From Siphlonurus alternatus (lineage: Eukaryota > Arthropoda > Insecta > Ephemeroptera > Siphlonuridae), in NCBI GenBank assembly GCA_949825025.1, contig OX463778.1, positions 7,802,733-7,866,732 on the forward strand: 64,000 bases of DNA. Direction: 5' to 3'. How positions within the stretch are numbered: position 1 is the stretch's first letter; the number at the start of each line of letters is the position of its first letter. Below the pieces are notes generated by a model that made no database searches, was not told where the DNA came from, and worked only from the letters and a program-made list of their open reading frames with translations. Positions 53,171-63,938 of this stretch are shown piece by piece. Made by a program: the position numbers and the translations under genes.

Positions 53171-53454
53171 CGGATTAAATATTGTTTACTCAGGTAAGTC
53201 TTTATGCGTGTACGAACACGTTTGCGAGTCGCCAGGTAGTTCATCCCTCCCCTTTCCACCGGCCCACCCGCCTGCCCGCCGCCCGTGTGCCCGCCTGCCC
53301 GCTCGCCCTCCGCCTGTCCGCCCTCCCCCGTGTGCCCGCCTGCCGCCGCGAGAGCAGAGATGCTTGCACATCTCCCGTAGAAAATTTTTCACAGCTCTCT
53401 GGACTTAGAATATTCGTAAAATCAAAAAGCGGCCCAAGAGGCAGTATTACTACT
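53171..53454. repeat. Right terminal inverted repeat (284 bp)
   Basis: It is the reverse complement of 42312-42595 with two mismatches seen, and ends CAGTATTACTACT. The C-rich strand is uppermost here. Confidence 0.93.
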
Positions 53455-53460
53455 CCTATT
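53455..53460. repeat. Right 6-bp target-site duplication (CCTATT)
   Basis: Identical to 42306-42311. Confidence 0.9.
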
Positions 53461-53962
53461 TTTTAAATGTAATATTTTGTAACGAAAATTCCCATGTTAT
53501 AACTTAAAAAAGGCTGTCATGTAAAATTGACGCAGTGATATTTCAATTTCAATCTTACAGTTTGCAATGGAGTGTAAAAATAATCTAATATCATCTCTAT
53601 ATATTCCTTATATAAATAGAAGTACCCAATAGGGTTTGATTAAAAAAAAAAAATAATAAATATTATAGTGAGGCTTATATATTATCGATCTGGATGTCTC
53701 CAGTTGTATGTACAGTACTGCACCTTTATAGACAGCACGCACTTTACTGCTGCCTCACTTGCTACAGTTGCAGTTCAAAAATATTTTTAATTTTGGGAGA
53801 GGTGGGAAGACCACCCAGTCTAGCCATTCCTAAAATATAAAGTTCACCAATTGACTGCTTGACATCGCCCACAAACACAGCCCCGAAATGAACGTGTTAG
53901 AAAGCGATGTTGGAATCGTCAATTCTTTACTACAATCTACTCCTCTTCACGAAGGGGTTAAC
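53461..53962. other. Host flank, no gene recognised
   Basis: AT-rich sequence that would be the 3' flank or UTR of the minus-strand exon at 53963-54075. AATAAA-type motifs on the minus strand occur nearby. Confidence 0.35.
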
Positions 53963-54075
53963 TTAATTGTCGGCCGATGGCGGCGCTGTTGATTGCCTCA
54001 GGAAGGACGAGCGGCAGAGCGTGTCGAAGACGCCACCCGTGAACACACTGGAGTCCCGCGGAGTGTTGTTTGTCA
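53963..54075 (-). CDS. Possible last coding exon of a host gene
   Basis: On the minus strand a good acceptor (CCTACTTCCCCAG, ending at 54076) precedes a frame of 37 codons with high third-position GC that ends in TAA at 53963: TNNTPRDSSVFTGGVFDTLC, then RSSFLRQSTAPPSADN. The Ser/Thr/Pro-rich composition suits a C-terminal tail. An ATG with strong start context at 54381-54383 (MAGSRRRVTYGTYSQVSY) could belong to the same gene, but no donor of the right phase was found. I do not recognise the product. The opposite frame is also open but lacks ATG and splice sites. Confidence 0.4.
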
Positions 54076-55224
54076 CTGGGGAAGTAGGCTCCATTCGAAT
54101 AAAGCGTACAACTGTATACAGTCTATTGCATGGCACAAATTATGTCCCGTGATATATTTCCTATAGCTCCTTTTGCTGCTATACCATTTTGTTATCTGTG
54201 ATAGAGAGCTATATAAGATATGATAAAAGAAGGTCCGAACTTTAGAGGTTTCTTGTGCGGCAATCGGACTCGCATACGTCTGTAGTCTGTGTCTGTAGGT
54301 AGGAGTCATAGAGTTAATATTATATAGGAGTAGCTGACTTGGCTGTAGGTGCCGTATGTGACGCGCCGCCTGCTGCCAGCCATGGCAGCTCTACTCCTTC
54401 TACCTACTGTCCGATCGTCGCACAAAAAATATCTTATATTCGAAACTCCCTCTCTTACTTTTCTACTTCGCTCTTTAGCCCAATAACCAAAATGGTTACG
54501 AACAAAAGGAGTTATGTGAATACTACGAGACATTTTTTGTGCAATAGACTGTACACTGCCCGTCACGGTTTTCATCGTGTGTGTAGTACCTTGATACTTT
54601 GTCATCAAATGAGCCTCCACATGATTGGAGGAGCACGAACCGAGGACTCCCGAATAAATACGATGAAAAAACAAACTATATTTCAATAAAAATGCAGGCG
54701 CAGATCCATGGGGAAGCCAAAATTTTGAATTTAACATTGGCAATATATAGGCATTTCCACCCCCAATTTGTTTTAAGGACATGACACTTGAAAATTTGCT
54801 CTAAATCCGCGTCTGTTTAAAATTACTTTGCATCAGTATATGTAACTGTAGTAACAAAGACCATGCATGCAAAACATGGTCCAATTTTGTATTAAAACGA
54901 TGCATAAAGTGAGCTTTCAGAACTCAAATATTTTGATATGATTTTATATAGCACTAAACATGCACGACATAATAAAATTAATGCGGGGATACTAAAATAG
55001 CTAATATATACTGTTGTATCGAGAGGGCATAAAAAGAACTTCTACATTTCATACTGCAGTTTGAAACTTTTAGCTACATCAGATATCATCAGATATGTTG
55101 CAAACGTTTTTACGAGTCAATGAATGTCGCCTCGCCGACCTGACCGGCTCTTATCTCTCTCGGACACAAGAGGTCACGCTGCTGCCGATGTGATATTCTT
55201 ACAAACATAACATAATATTTAAAG
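54076..55224. other. Region with weak coding hints, otherwise no gene
   Basis: The patch 54330-54480 is less AT-rich and contains the minus-strand ATG at 54381-54383 noted for the neighbouring exon. The remaining sequence shows no recognisable gene or repeat. Confidence 0.3.
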
Positions 55225-55570
55225 GTCTGCACGGGCCGGATTTTCGAGGCCCGACCCGACCCGGCCCGTTCGGATGGGTGCTAGGCCCGGCCCGAGCCCG
55301 TGAAGTCTGCTTCACAGTGCGGCCCTGCCCGGCCCGTGGCGTCCGTAGTTCAACCTATAGGCTCGTATTTTTATTTTAGTACTATACAACCCATTATAAA
55401 ACTGAGAAAAAGTCGTTTTAAAAGCGTTTTTTCCCTTCTTCTTTCCTTAGCAAAAATACATATAAAAAAATCACTATATTTTTGGTAATTCAAGAAATAG
55501 AGGCTCGGCCCGGCCCGTCTCGTTTGCAGACTGCCGATGCCCAGCCCGAGCCCGGCCCGTGCCCGTGCAC
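55225..55570. mobile_element. hAT-type non-autonomous element with CCCGGCCCG-rich ends
   Basis: GCACGGGCCGGATTTTCGAG and GCCCGACCCGACCCGG blocks at the left are mirrored by CGAGCCCGGCCCGTGCCCG at the right. The middle is AT-rich. Such GGCCCG-rich inverted ends are typical of a widespread hAT-derived MITE class. No 8-bp duplication was confirmed. Confidence 0.55.
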
Positions 55571-56494
55571 ATATCATACATATTAATAATGTATAACATA
55601 TCGTTATATCATACATTTTTGGAATTAAGAAATTCCTTATGCCCCCGTCAGTATAGAGATTTTACATTGTCAATGTATTCTCTTTGGTCAGTACAAATAT
55701 CATTTCAATTTTATAAGCAAAAGAAAAAAAAAAAAATGAACACAGATCACGTTTGAATATATTATACAGCAGGACATTTAATAGTAAATGACAAGGAAAA
55801 AATCTGAAATGTTGCCTATATATTTGAGGGAAAGGGTAGTTTTTATTTTTTAATAACGCAACCAGAAATTTGCTGTGATGGTTTGAGAAGGGAGACTTCC
55901 CCAGATTCGCTAATGGTCACAATAATTCCAGACTTGGCCTGCATCCAGTACGTGCATCTGTATGTAACTTCCGGAGGGCGGCGGAGTGTTCGATAAATCG
56001 AGCTGCTTCCATTTAGTGACGTGTTGGGCTTGCTTCCGGCTCTGCAACGCTGCCAGGATAATCTATATTGTGACATATGTGTAGCTGGCAACTCATTATC
56101 AATCAATTCTCTCCATTGAATTTCATATAATGCTATTACAATTATTTATTATGTAAGAGGTATCATTTATATGAAAGTTTGTTTTTTAACATTAAATTTC
56201 TTTCAATTTATTTAATTTAAAATTTAAATTGTCACTTGATTTATTCAAACTCGTACATGCATGTTTTGTGAACTATTCTATTTTTTATTTTCACAATGAG
56301 ATTTATCTAAATTTAACGATTTATTATCTAAATATTTATTAAAAGAAATGTTTTGTTTGGCTCTGTGAACCTTAAAAAGACAATTAATTAAATGATATAA
56401 TATGAATTAAGATTGCAAACTATTATTAATAATATTTCACTTATAGACAATTTCTTGCTCGCGCCACTAACTGTCGTGTTTTTTGGAAAATTTT
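55571..56494. other. No supported gene; open minus-strand frame 55843-56106 noted
   Basis: The 87-codon minus-strand frame (SESGEVSLLKPSQQ near its end) sits in a less AT-rich patch that contains CTTCCGGAGGGCGGCGG. I recognise no domain and see no splice signals. The rest is AT-rich. Confidence 0.3.
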
Positions 56495-56600
56495 ACTCTT
56501 GAGTTCCTGCATCGACCATTCTATCTGAAGTTTCCATGGTTCCCTCAGACCATCAAATCAAAAGTCGAGCTGGACATGACCACGAGGGTGAAATGACCTA
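56495..56600. mobile_element. SINE core fragment
   Basis: CCATTCTATCTGAAGTTTCC followed by ATGGTTCCCTCAGACCATCA matches the core of the other SINE-like copies. Head and tail are not recognisable. Confidence 0.45.
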
Positions 56601-56930
56601 TAATAATAATGTCGGTGAACCGCAGCTTGAAGATCACTTTACGTTGTATGAAGTAGTGCAGTGCGAATCATAATTATTGTTGTTTTGCTAAACATGCACT
56701 TAATAAGAATGTAAACAAAGTTGACATTTGTTTGTCCTGCTCACGATGAATTATCTTCTCATGTTTACAATATCAACACGTAATTATGAAGGACGTTATC
56801 GTGTTGTTGCTCGAGATCGCAATCAGCTGTTCTGTTGACCCTCGATGTAAAGGTGTCTGAGCAAACTGCAGTACCTTGTTTATTACAGGTATCGATGGCG
56901 AACCATCAATTTGTTCACAATTTTTTCCAA

Positions 56931-57210
56931 GGGTAAGATAACACAGATCAGCTGATCGACGCAGTCCTATTTGACTAATATGTAAACCTTAAGCAACCTC
57001 ATAAAAATTAGTTTTGGACGAGACGATTTTTTTTTAATTAAATTTTTAGTTTAGCTCTCCATGCATGCCATGGGAAAGCCCTATAATACTGAAAATTTAA
57101 AAACTAAATGAAACAAAAACAAAAACAAAAAAAAAAAAAAAAAAAAATCGGCTCATACAAATGTTTTGAAATATTTTCTGCAACTCCAGTGCTAAGGATT
57201 GTCTCTCTAG

Positions 57211-57249
<39 letters not shown>

Positions 57250-57317
57250 ATATTTTATGAGGTTTACATACTAGTTAAATAGAACTGCGTCGATCGATTA
57301 GATGTGCTATCTTACCC
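56931..57317. mobile_element. Foldback MITE, family B (copy B4)
   Basis: GGGTAAGATAACACAGATCA...GTGCTATCTTACCC, followed by TTAA (57318-57321); the left flank is CCAA. Long A-runs fill the arms. It shares the loop GGGAAAGCCCTATAAT with the other family-B copies. Confidence 0.75.
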
Positions 57318-57321
57318 TTAA

Positions 57322-58047
57322 AGAGTTTTGAAGTCATAAAAATTATCTGAAAATGATTACATGTCTATAATATAACTGACAAGTGAGATTCTTTATAATA
57401 ATAATTTTTATTCGAACATAAAGGTCGTACAAGACAACATTTATCACGTCAGAAACATATTAGCATATAATACACTAAAACATACAATAACACATAATAT
57501 CCATTGATAATGGTTAATGCTACAAAATCACAAGAGAAAAAAAAAAAAAAAAAATCTGAAACTCTAAACAATTTTCTGGCAATTTATTTGCAAAAAACAT
57601 ATTTATAATAAAAAATATCATACAGATATCAATTTCTGCATGGTTACGTAGGAGACTCTGAGAGGAAATACAAATTAAATGCCCCTCAGCTATACGTGAA
57701 TAAAATATTACATTTCGTTGAGCATTAATTATATTTAAATACGGTGATGTGTGCAGGGGCGTTTTGTTGTCTTTATTTATAACAACCTGAGGTGAAATGA
57801 AATTGTTTATAAATGCGTTATCATTCATGAATACGTTTATTCTAATTGTTAATTTTTGCTTTCATATCTCTCTTTGTTTGGATATAAATTGAGTCTCGAC
57901 TATATAAATTTATGACACCCTTGCGTCTTAATCACATTAATTAAGTTGCTCTATTGAGTTTTCATCTAATATTAGGGAATGAGTTAAAAATTTCATACGA
58001 TCGATAAAGTGTATGATGATGATGGGAAAATGTCACGTTCCAATTTA
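57322..58047. other. AT-rich spacer
   Basis: A 102-codon minus-strand frame (57520-57828) is probably spurious; nothing else was recognised. Confidence 0.35.
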
Positions 58048-58540
58048 AACAGTCAAATTTATTTGACTTTCCCACCGGAATTAGCCGGAAATGATCGGTT
58101 TCTGGTCTTGCTGTTCATATCTGAGTGTTGATTTTTTTGAAAATGAGTCAGTAATTTAATAACAAACCTTTCTGTAACATTTTAGATCTCAAACACGAAT
58201 AGAGGCCTCAAGTGAGTGCGCTTCGCGATGCTCATTTGTGTCGCTATGGTCCATCTTGCACTTGAAAATGAAGCAGTGTTTTTTAACTTTTCTCTGTTGT
58301 AAGTAACGTAAAAAATCTAATTTTTGCATTATCCACTGTATTTTTCAGTTTGGACCAAAGTTCCGTAAAGGAATTCTCCCTAAAAAATCTTCTTCTTAGT
58401 GAAAAAACGAATCCACGTTTTGTTTTTACAATAGGTTTGTATACACTGCAAAATCAGCTGACTTAAAGCCTCTATTGGAAGAACAGAAACCTTACACTTT
58501 CGGCTACTTTCAGAGGGAGTTTTAAGTTAATTTGTCTGTA
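58048..58540. repeat. MITE family F (copy F2)
   Basis: ACAGTCAAATTTATTTGACT...TAAGTTAATTTGTCTGT, with CACCGGAATTAGCCGGAAAT at the left and TTCGGCTACTTTCAGAGGGA at the right. About 490 bases, non-coding. Confidence 0.65.
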
Positions 58541-58687
58541 TCTCAAATTAATTTCACTCCAAAGTAAATCTTTTGTTGGTAACATTTCACCTTTAGCTTG
58601 GCAGTGAGCGCTTTATGAGACTTGATTGTGCTTATTTTCAATTAATTATATAAATGGTTTTGTTATATTTTGGAGTGAATTGACTTA

Positions 58688-58975
58688 ATGGGAAATCTTT
58701 ATGACTTTTATATTGCAGAAATGAATAAGAGGATATACCAAATTATGCCATATACTCTGATTTATTTTTTTCGAGTCAGGGGGAAACTAAAAATTAAATT
58801 AATATTCATTGAAATTGCGGTCACGCCTCTTGGAGGCGTTTGGTCCTTAATAAAAGAGTAAGTTTTAAATGCCTACAGGGGGCGTGGCTGAACTTTCAAT
58901 TTTTTTTAATAGTTCCGGAACTTAAAAAAATCTGAAAAAAAAATCAAAGTAGCATAATTTGGTACCCTTAATCTA
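58688..58975. repeat. Hairpin MITE, family A (copy A9, decayed)
   Basis: TATATTGCAGAAATGAATAA, the inverted CACGCCTCTTGGAGGCG/GGGGGCGTGGC blocks and TAGCATAATTTGGTACCC identify the family. The ends are blurred. Confidence 0.6.
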
Positions 58976-59422
58976 AAAAATAATTCATTTATTAAACCAC
59001 TAGTTATACAAGTACAAAACGGGTTACGTCAATATAAATTTATAAATATAAATTATAATAAAACATAATTTTTTTTGTTATAGATAAAAGTAATGTATGT
59101 ATTGTGTTTGGATGTTATTGTTATGTATTTTTGTTAATGTTAAGTTTGACGTGAACATATGTTGTCTTGTACAATCGAAAAGGTTCGAATAAATAAAATA
59201 AATAACAATAAAACAACAATAGCACTTGTAATAATGAAGCTAATATTGTAAGAAGACAATAAAAAGTATAAAAACATATCATTAATGTTATAATTGCCAT
59301 GCGTATTATATGTATAGGTTGTTCATTACACTTTTAGTTCACTTTTCTTTCAATCACATTTGAAAGATCTATCTTACTTCCGTAATTAAATTCAAACTTA
59401 TACTGTATATATATGTAATAAA
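58976..59422. other. AT-rich spacer
   Basis: Nothing recognised. Confidence 0.4.
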
Positions 59423-59531
59423 GTCATCCTGAGCTAGCGTTGATTTGACGTCACAAACCTTTTCCTTTGTCCTTCAATACAATATTAATGATACAGTCTC
59501 GTGACGTCAAACCAACGCTAGCCCGGGACGA
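59423..59531. repeat. Foldback element, family G (copy 1)
   Basis: GTCATCCTGAGCTAGCGTTG...CAACGCTAGCCCGGGACGAC with TTTGACGTCAC and GTGACGTCAAACC inside. Related to 22288-22418. Confidence 0.7.
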
Positions 59532-59780
59532 CTATAAAAGACTTTGATACAAAGCACATAGCCAGGGGGTGCAGTCGTGAAAGCCAGCAGACTGCTGCAG
59601 ATAATTCTCTCCGCCCACACTTGCAGTTAAAGGGTCGTTGACTTCACGGCCTGCTGTTCTCCATCTGCATCCACCTTAGAATGACGTCATATGCAGGAGA
59701 TAAACATATGTTTCTCTCATGGATAAATGGTTTCTCTACATCAAATAGAAACACTTGAAATTAAGTATATTCAAAACTAG

Positions 59781-60085
59781 TCCGAGAACTTGACGCAGTC
59801 ATGGTATTTGTACTGGGATGGTCGTGAGTTCGATCCCAGGCTCTGCCAAATTTTTCACAAGTTGTAGTTGCTAAAGAACACTCACTCGTGCACTGAGAGG
59901 TTATTAACAACAATTGCCTACCATTCTGACTCTGAAGTTTTCATGATTTCCTCAGTCACAACCAGGGGAAAGTCAGGATGGAATACTATCTGGTTTGAAA
60001 GGGAACCATAATAAAACCTTTAAGCATTGATTGTTAGGTTGGGTCTACGAAGAGCCGGGAAGTTAAATTCAGTCACTTTTGACCA
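59781..60085 (+). mobile_element. tRNA-headed SINE with conserved core
   Basis: The head contains a polymerase III B box (GAGTTCGATCCC, about 59825-59836) and an A-box-like TGACGCAGTCATGG. The core at about 59925-59985 (CTGAAGTTTTCATGATTTCC, TCAGTCACAACCAGGGGAAA, GTCAGGATGG) is shared with the 5S-headed copy at 41031-41385. The tail includes AAAGGGAACCATAATAAA. It is a dispersed repeat, not a tRNA gene. Confidence 0.65.
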
Positions 60086-60444
60086 GTACGCTACAACAGC
60101 TTCACATACCAGGAAAAATGCCAGACAAGTGTTTTAGGGTCGATTTTTATAATGTCGTTTGTACTTACTGGGGTAGGGAGCAATTCCCGTACTCTGCAAC
60201 AATCTCAGCTATACATCGGAGTCATTATAATACATCATGACAATATATATTACTATTATAGCTGTTATACATGTTATATCAGTCCTCTGTAGTTTACTTA
60301 TCAATATGTTATCATCATGCTCAAGCTGTCAGAATTAACAAGCAAAAAAAAAAAAAAGGGAAAAAAAAATCCATTTCCTTTATACATATTTGTATAATAT
60401 CAGTGTAAGATATAGGAAAATCCTGACCTATGACAGAAAGTTAA

Positions 60445-61330
60445 AGGGGTACCAAAGTGAATACTTTTTTTACATATTCGGGCAGCTAAGAATTATTTTG
60501 ATATCCCTTTAATTGTCTCAATATTTTCTTACGATGCCTAATTATTTTAAAATTAATTATTTAGTTTGAAAAGTGAGTTCTATGGCCGTTGGTTGATTCA
60601 AGTCAGTGTGCGCCCGCAGCAGCCGCTGATACGACAAGAATTTCCCGCGAATCATGGGAACCTCCTCCCGCCCCTTTCTTGTCGTATCACCGGCAGGGCT
60701 ATGCTCCATTGGGATGGGGGTATACGCAGTTCGAGAAAAGTGGACCTTTTAGGCCACACCCCCTGTAACCTTATGGAAATTCCACCAACTTTGGTGCCAA
60801 TTTCCAGAGCTCCTGAGGAATTATGGTGAAAAATGAGACTTTCTAGGGGTAATTTGTGCTGAAAATTACGATTTTTGAATCATTGAAGTCGACCACTTAA
60901 CGATAACACCTACTTTTTGAGGTTGAAAACTTCCTGTCTTTTTATTGGTCAGTTCCATTTAATGGACTTAAATGCCCATTCGAAAAGTGGACTTTTTTCT
61001 GGCCTGTGATTGGTTCATCATGTTGCTTAGCAACCAATAAAGAGCCGCAAAAAATCAGCAAGCTCTCTGTGGCCAATCAAAAATTAGGAAAGTGGTCTCA
61101 ATACCAGAACGGAGCGCGTATACCCGATTCTTATAAGTATAACCCTGATCACCGGCCGCTGCGGGCGCGCATCGGCTTGAATCAATCAACGGCCATATAG
61201 AACTCACTTTTCAAACTAAATAATTAATTGTATAATAACTAGGCATTGTACGAAAATATTGAGCCACATGGATGTTAGAATAATTCTTAGCTGCCCGAAT
61301 ATGTAAAAAAATTATTTACTTTGGTACCCC
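60445..61330. mobile_element. Non-autonomous DNA transposon with about 190-bp inverted ends
   Basis: The ends AGGGGTACCAAAGTGAATA and TTTACTTTGGTACCCC are inverted. The arms continue through CATATTCGGGCAGCTAAGAA, TAGTTTGAAAAGTGAGTTCT, ATGGCCGTTGGTTGATTCAA and GCGCCCGCAGC. TTAA lies just outside on both sides (60441-60444 and 61331-61334). Inside are a hairpin (TGATACGACAAGAA and its complement, about 60627-60690), CCAAT/ATTGG boxes and an X-box-like GTTGCTTAGCAAC (61022-61034). No transposase is present. Confidence 0.75.
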
Positions 61331-61334
61331 TTAA

Positions 61335-61785
61335 ATAAATTTCCTTTTCAATACGCGGAAATTATCAATTGAAATCCTTTCAACAGTTACATAAAAATTA
61401 TTCATTTAAAATTGTATTAGGAGCCAAGTAATTTTTTGTTGTACTGTACATTAGGCAAGTATCCAAGATAATATTTTTTGTTGTTTATTCTGTATAACTT
61501 TTTTTACATTAAAACAAAGACGAAACATATGCGAGCTTGTTTTGTTGGTTAACTTGAGAGGGTGATGCCAACAGCAAGAAGTGTTTGTCGAGGGGTGGTA
61601 GAGGGGGGTACTTCTCTACCCCCATACCGCCCTACTTCAAACTACCCTAGTGTGAGACGCGTCGTGCATAATTTAGGTGTCGTATAATAAAAGAGAAAGA
61701 AACAGACTAGTGAGCTAGCTACATTTAAAGAAAATGTAAGCTTACCACCGGAAGTAGCCGGAAATGGAAGAATTTTAGCTGAGCT
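61335..61785. other. Spacer with a truncated family-F arm at the end
   Basis: TACCACCGGAAGTAGCCGGAAATG (about 61744-61767) is a family-F arm directly before full copy F3. Nothing else was recognised. Confidence 0.45.
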
Positions 61786-62301
61786 ACAGTCAAATTAATT
61801 TGATATTCCCGCCGGAAGTACCTGAAAGTGAGAGGTTTCTGAACTTCCTATTCCAAAGTCTTCTGCTCGTTGATATAGTAAACAAAGAATTGTTGCAATG
61901 TGTAATGACTGCATGTCACGTGAAAGAAAAAACATGGGACGCTTGTAGATTTACATGCTAACTTATGGAAAATGAGCGTTAATTATGAAGTTGAAACGGT
62001 TACCTAGCGCCAACAAAGCCATTACGTTCTCTGCTCTGGTGGCAAAATTAGGCACTATGTCGTCTGACGTTTAACAATGAAAAAGGCTTCATGGGACAGA
62101 CATTATAAACAATGGTTTGTTATAACCATTGCGAGTAGAATACTTTGTCCTATTCATATTTGCATTTCCAAATTTGTCTACATATTCGTAACACGAGTAT
62201 TAACATGTTTTTAAAATTTTAAGACTCAGACATGAACAAGACGACCAGAAACCTCTCACTTCCGGTAACTTCCGGTGGTAACCTAACATTTGTTGAACTG
62301 T
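61786..62301. repeat. MITE family F (copy F3, best preserved)
   Basis: ACAGTCAAATTAATTTGATA...CATTTGTTGAACTGT, with CGCCGGAAGTACCTGAAAGT at the left and CTCACTTCCGGTAACTTCCG at the right. It is about 515 bases, with an inner GAGAGGTTTCTG/CAGAAACCTCTC inverted pair. Confidence 0.75.
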
Positions 62302-63440
62302 AGTCCATGAATCTTGCAGTATGTTACTCTCCGTGTTGGTTTGATGAAAATAAAACATCGGTACAAATACAGGCGAGGCATATTGACATGAAATATTTAT
62401 TAGGGAATTTTGTGATGGGGAGGTTTATGTGTACATGGCCTATATAGACAATACACTTTTTGGTCTCTATAAAATGCTATACAGTATTAACTTGTATTTA
62501 AGTTTTAATTGATATATATTATTGATTTTAAATGTTTTGAGTATACTGTAGATCAGTATGATTAGTTTGAAGTTTTGCTGATGTTTCTCATATTATTTAT
62601 GAATGATGAAATCGATAAAAATTTGTCAATGAAATGCCATATAGATATTATATGTATAATAATATAATCATACATTTTTCCCCCTGCTAAGGCATTGTTA
62701 TAATGTATTAACGATTGACCTTATCAGTCAAAGGAAATTTCTGTCAGACGGAATCGAATAATTTTTTTTAGAAAAAATCAATTCGCTTATGGTTTGAGCA
62801 GATTCAAGGGGGCGGTTTAATAGATTTATTCAGTTCTTTAGGCTACAAATAGCAAAGAACAAGTCATATACAGTCATAATACATCACAACAAAAATACAC
62901 AAAACAACAACAATAACAACAAACATAAAGTAAATACAATAACTAGATAGCCAAGTAACACATTACTTTTTTTGTAAAAACTCTTTAACGCTATAAAACA
63001 AATTCATCATAAGATATTTAAATAATTCTTTTTTAAAAGATGCAAATGATCCAGAATTTTTTATATATAATCAGGTAAACCATTTCCTCACTAGCTCCAT
63101 TTCCGGTTTCGGTCCATGAGGCGAATGTTAAACTTCTACCTCAGTTTTCTCAAAACTGATATAAGACTGATCCAAAAAAGAAAGAGATTTTATTTATTAC
63201 AAATTTTCTTACAATATCGAGGTGTGAACTATACTGTGACGTCAGAGACATATCCAGTTATTAACACCGTATATATAAAATCCATGATACAAAACTATAA
63301 CGTCACAGTATGATTCACGCTAGGTCTTCGATCCATATAGACAATAAGTATTTACAGATTGCTCATTAATTAAATGTAAAGCTGCAGGACCTATAATATA
63401 TCTATAATATCATAATTATATATTTGCGTTACATTACTTT
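62302..63440. other. Intronic or intergenic AT-rich sequence
   Basis: Probably the intron upstream of the FERM exon. A CRE (about 63237) and an inverted pair ACTGTGACGTCAGAGA/AACGTCACAGTA (about 63233-63310) suggest one more hairpin element. Confidence 0.4.
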
Positions 63441-63520
63441 CAATTACCCTCCTATTGCTCCATTATTTGTGGAGGGTGCAGAGGTTTGATGATTTTTGCG
63501 TCATTGCAGTCGCACAACAG
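63441..63520 (+). pseudogene. Diverged copy of the FERM exon acceptor region
   Basis: CAATTACCCTCCTATTGCTC...GATTTTTGCGTCATTGCAG resembles CAATACCCTCTGATTGCTCC...GATTTTTCTCGATGTTTCAG 400 bases downstream. The bases after the AG (TCGCACAACAG) resemble the start of the FERM exon (GCGCATCACAAG). The reading frame after it does not continue the FERM domain. Confidence 0.4.
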
Positions 63521-63859
63521 AATTTAGAATGCATATACGGGAATTTCATGTTTACATTTTGGGTAGCACGGAGATGCCTGAAGCCGCCCTAAGATCTTCA
63601 GGGTGTTATAGGCAGAAAAACCTAAAATCCTATGCTGTGCAGGTTAACGAATCTTACAACATTTATTTTTTAATAATAGTTTTGGTCGCCAAATATTTTT
63701 TTTTTCACATTATTTGTTCTTCTTGACTCAATTTATGAAAGAAAAATTCTACAAAAAATGATGCGAATCGTCATGAGAAATTAATTTCGAGAACAACTTT
63801 AGCACTTATCTGATATGCCGCTGACAATGTTTTGCCTGCACAATACCCTCTGATTGCTC

Positions 63860-63938
63860 CATTATGGTGATGAGGTGTGACGATTTTTCTCGTTGTTTCC
63901 ATTATGGTGAGGTGTGACGATTTTTCTCGATGTTTCAG
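63860..63938 (+). repeat. 40-bp tandem duplication at a splice acceptor
   Basis: Two copies of CATTATGGTGA(TGA)GGTGTGACG followed by ATTTTTCTCG. The first ends GTTTCC and lacks the AG; the second ends GTTTCAG and is the acceptor of the following exon. Confidence 0.8.

Larger units (their letters stand above)
42312..53454 (-). mobile_element. Complete Polinton/Maverick- or adintovirus-like element lacking DNA polymerase B (11,143 bp)
   Basis: The element is defined by 284-bp inverted termini (42312-42595 and 53171-53454), a 6-bp target duplication and ten open, same-strand genes. These include integrase, packaging ATPase, adenain-type protease and capsid proteins, the conserved Polinton/adintovirus set. 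Adjacent genes overlap or nearly touch. The gene pair hexon-like/integrase corresponds to the C. elegans annotations F54H12.2/F54H12.3. Usual Polintons are 15-20 kb and carry a protein-primed polB. Here none is found in any frame, and the non-coding 2.7 kb on the right (50744-53454) has no remnant I can see. Intact frames, near-identical ends and a clean duplication indicate recent insertion. Replication would need host or helper polymerase. Confidence 0.92.

Noticed and set aside
53967..54152. Plus-strand coding exon opposite the 53963-54075 exon
   Set aside because: Open, but has no ATG or acceptor. Third codon positions coincide with those of the minus frame, so its codon bias is a shadow.
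55843..56106. 87-codon minus-strand frame
   Set aside because: Coding-like in parts but no domain, splice sites or start context; left as unexplained.
59781..59855. tRNA gene
   Set aside because: It has a B box but no full cloverleaf or acceptor stem, and it is continuous with a SINE body.
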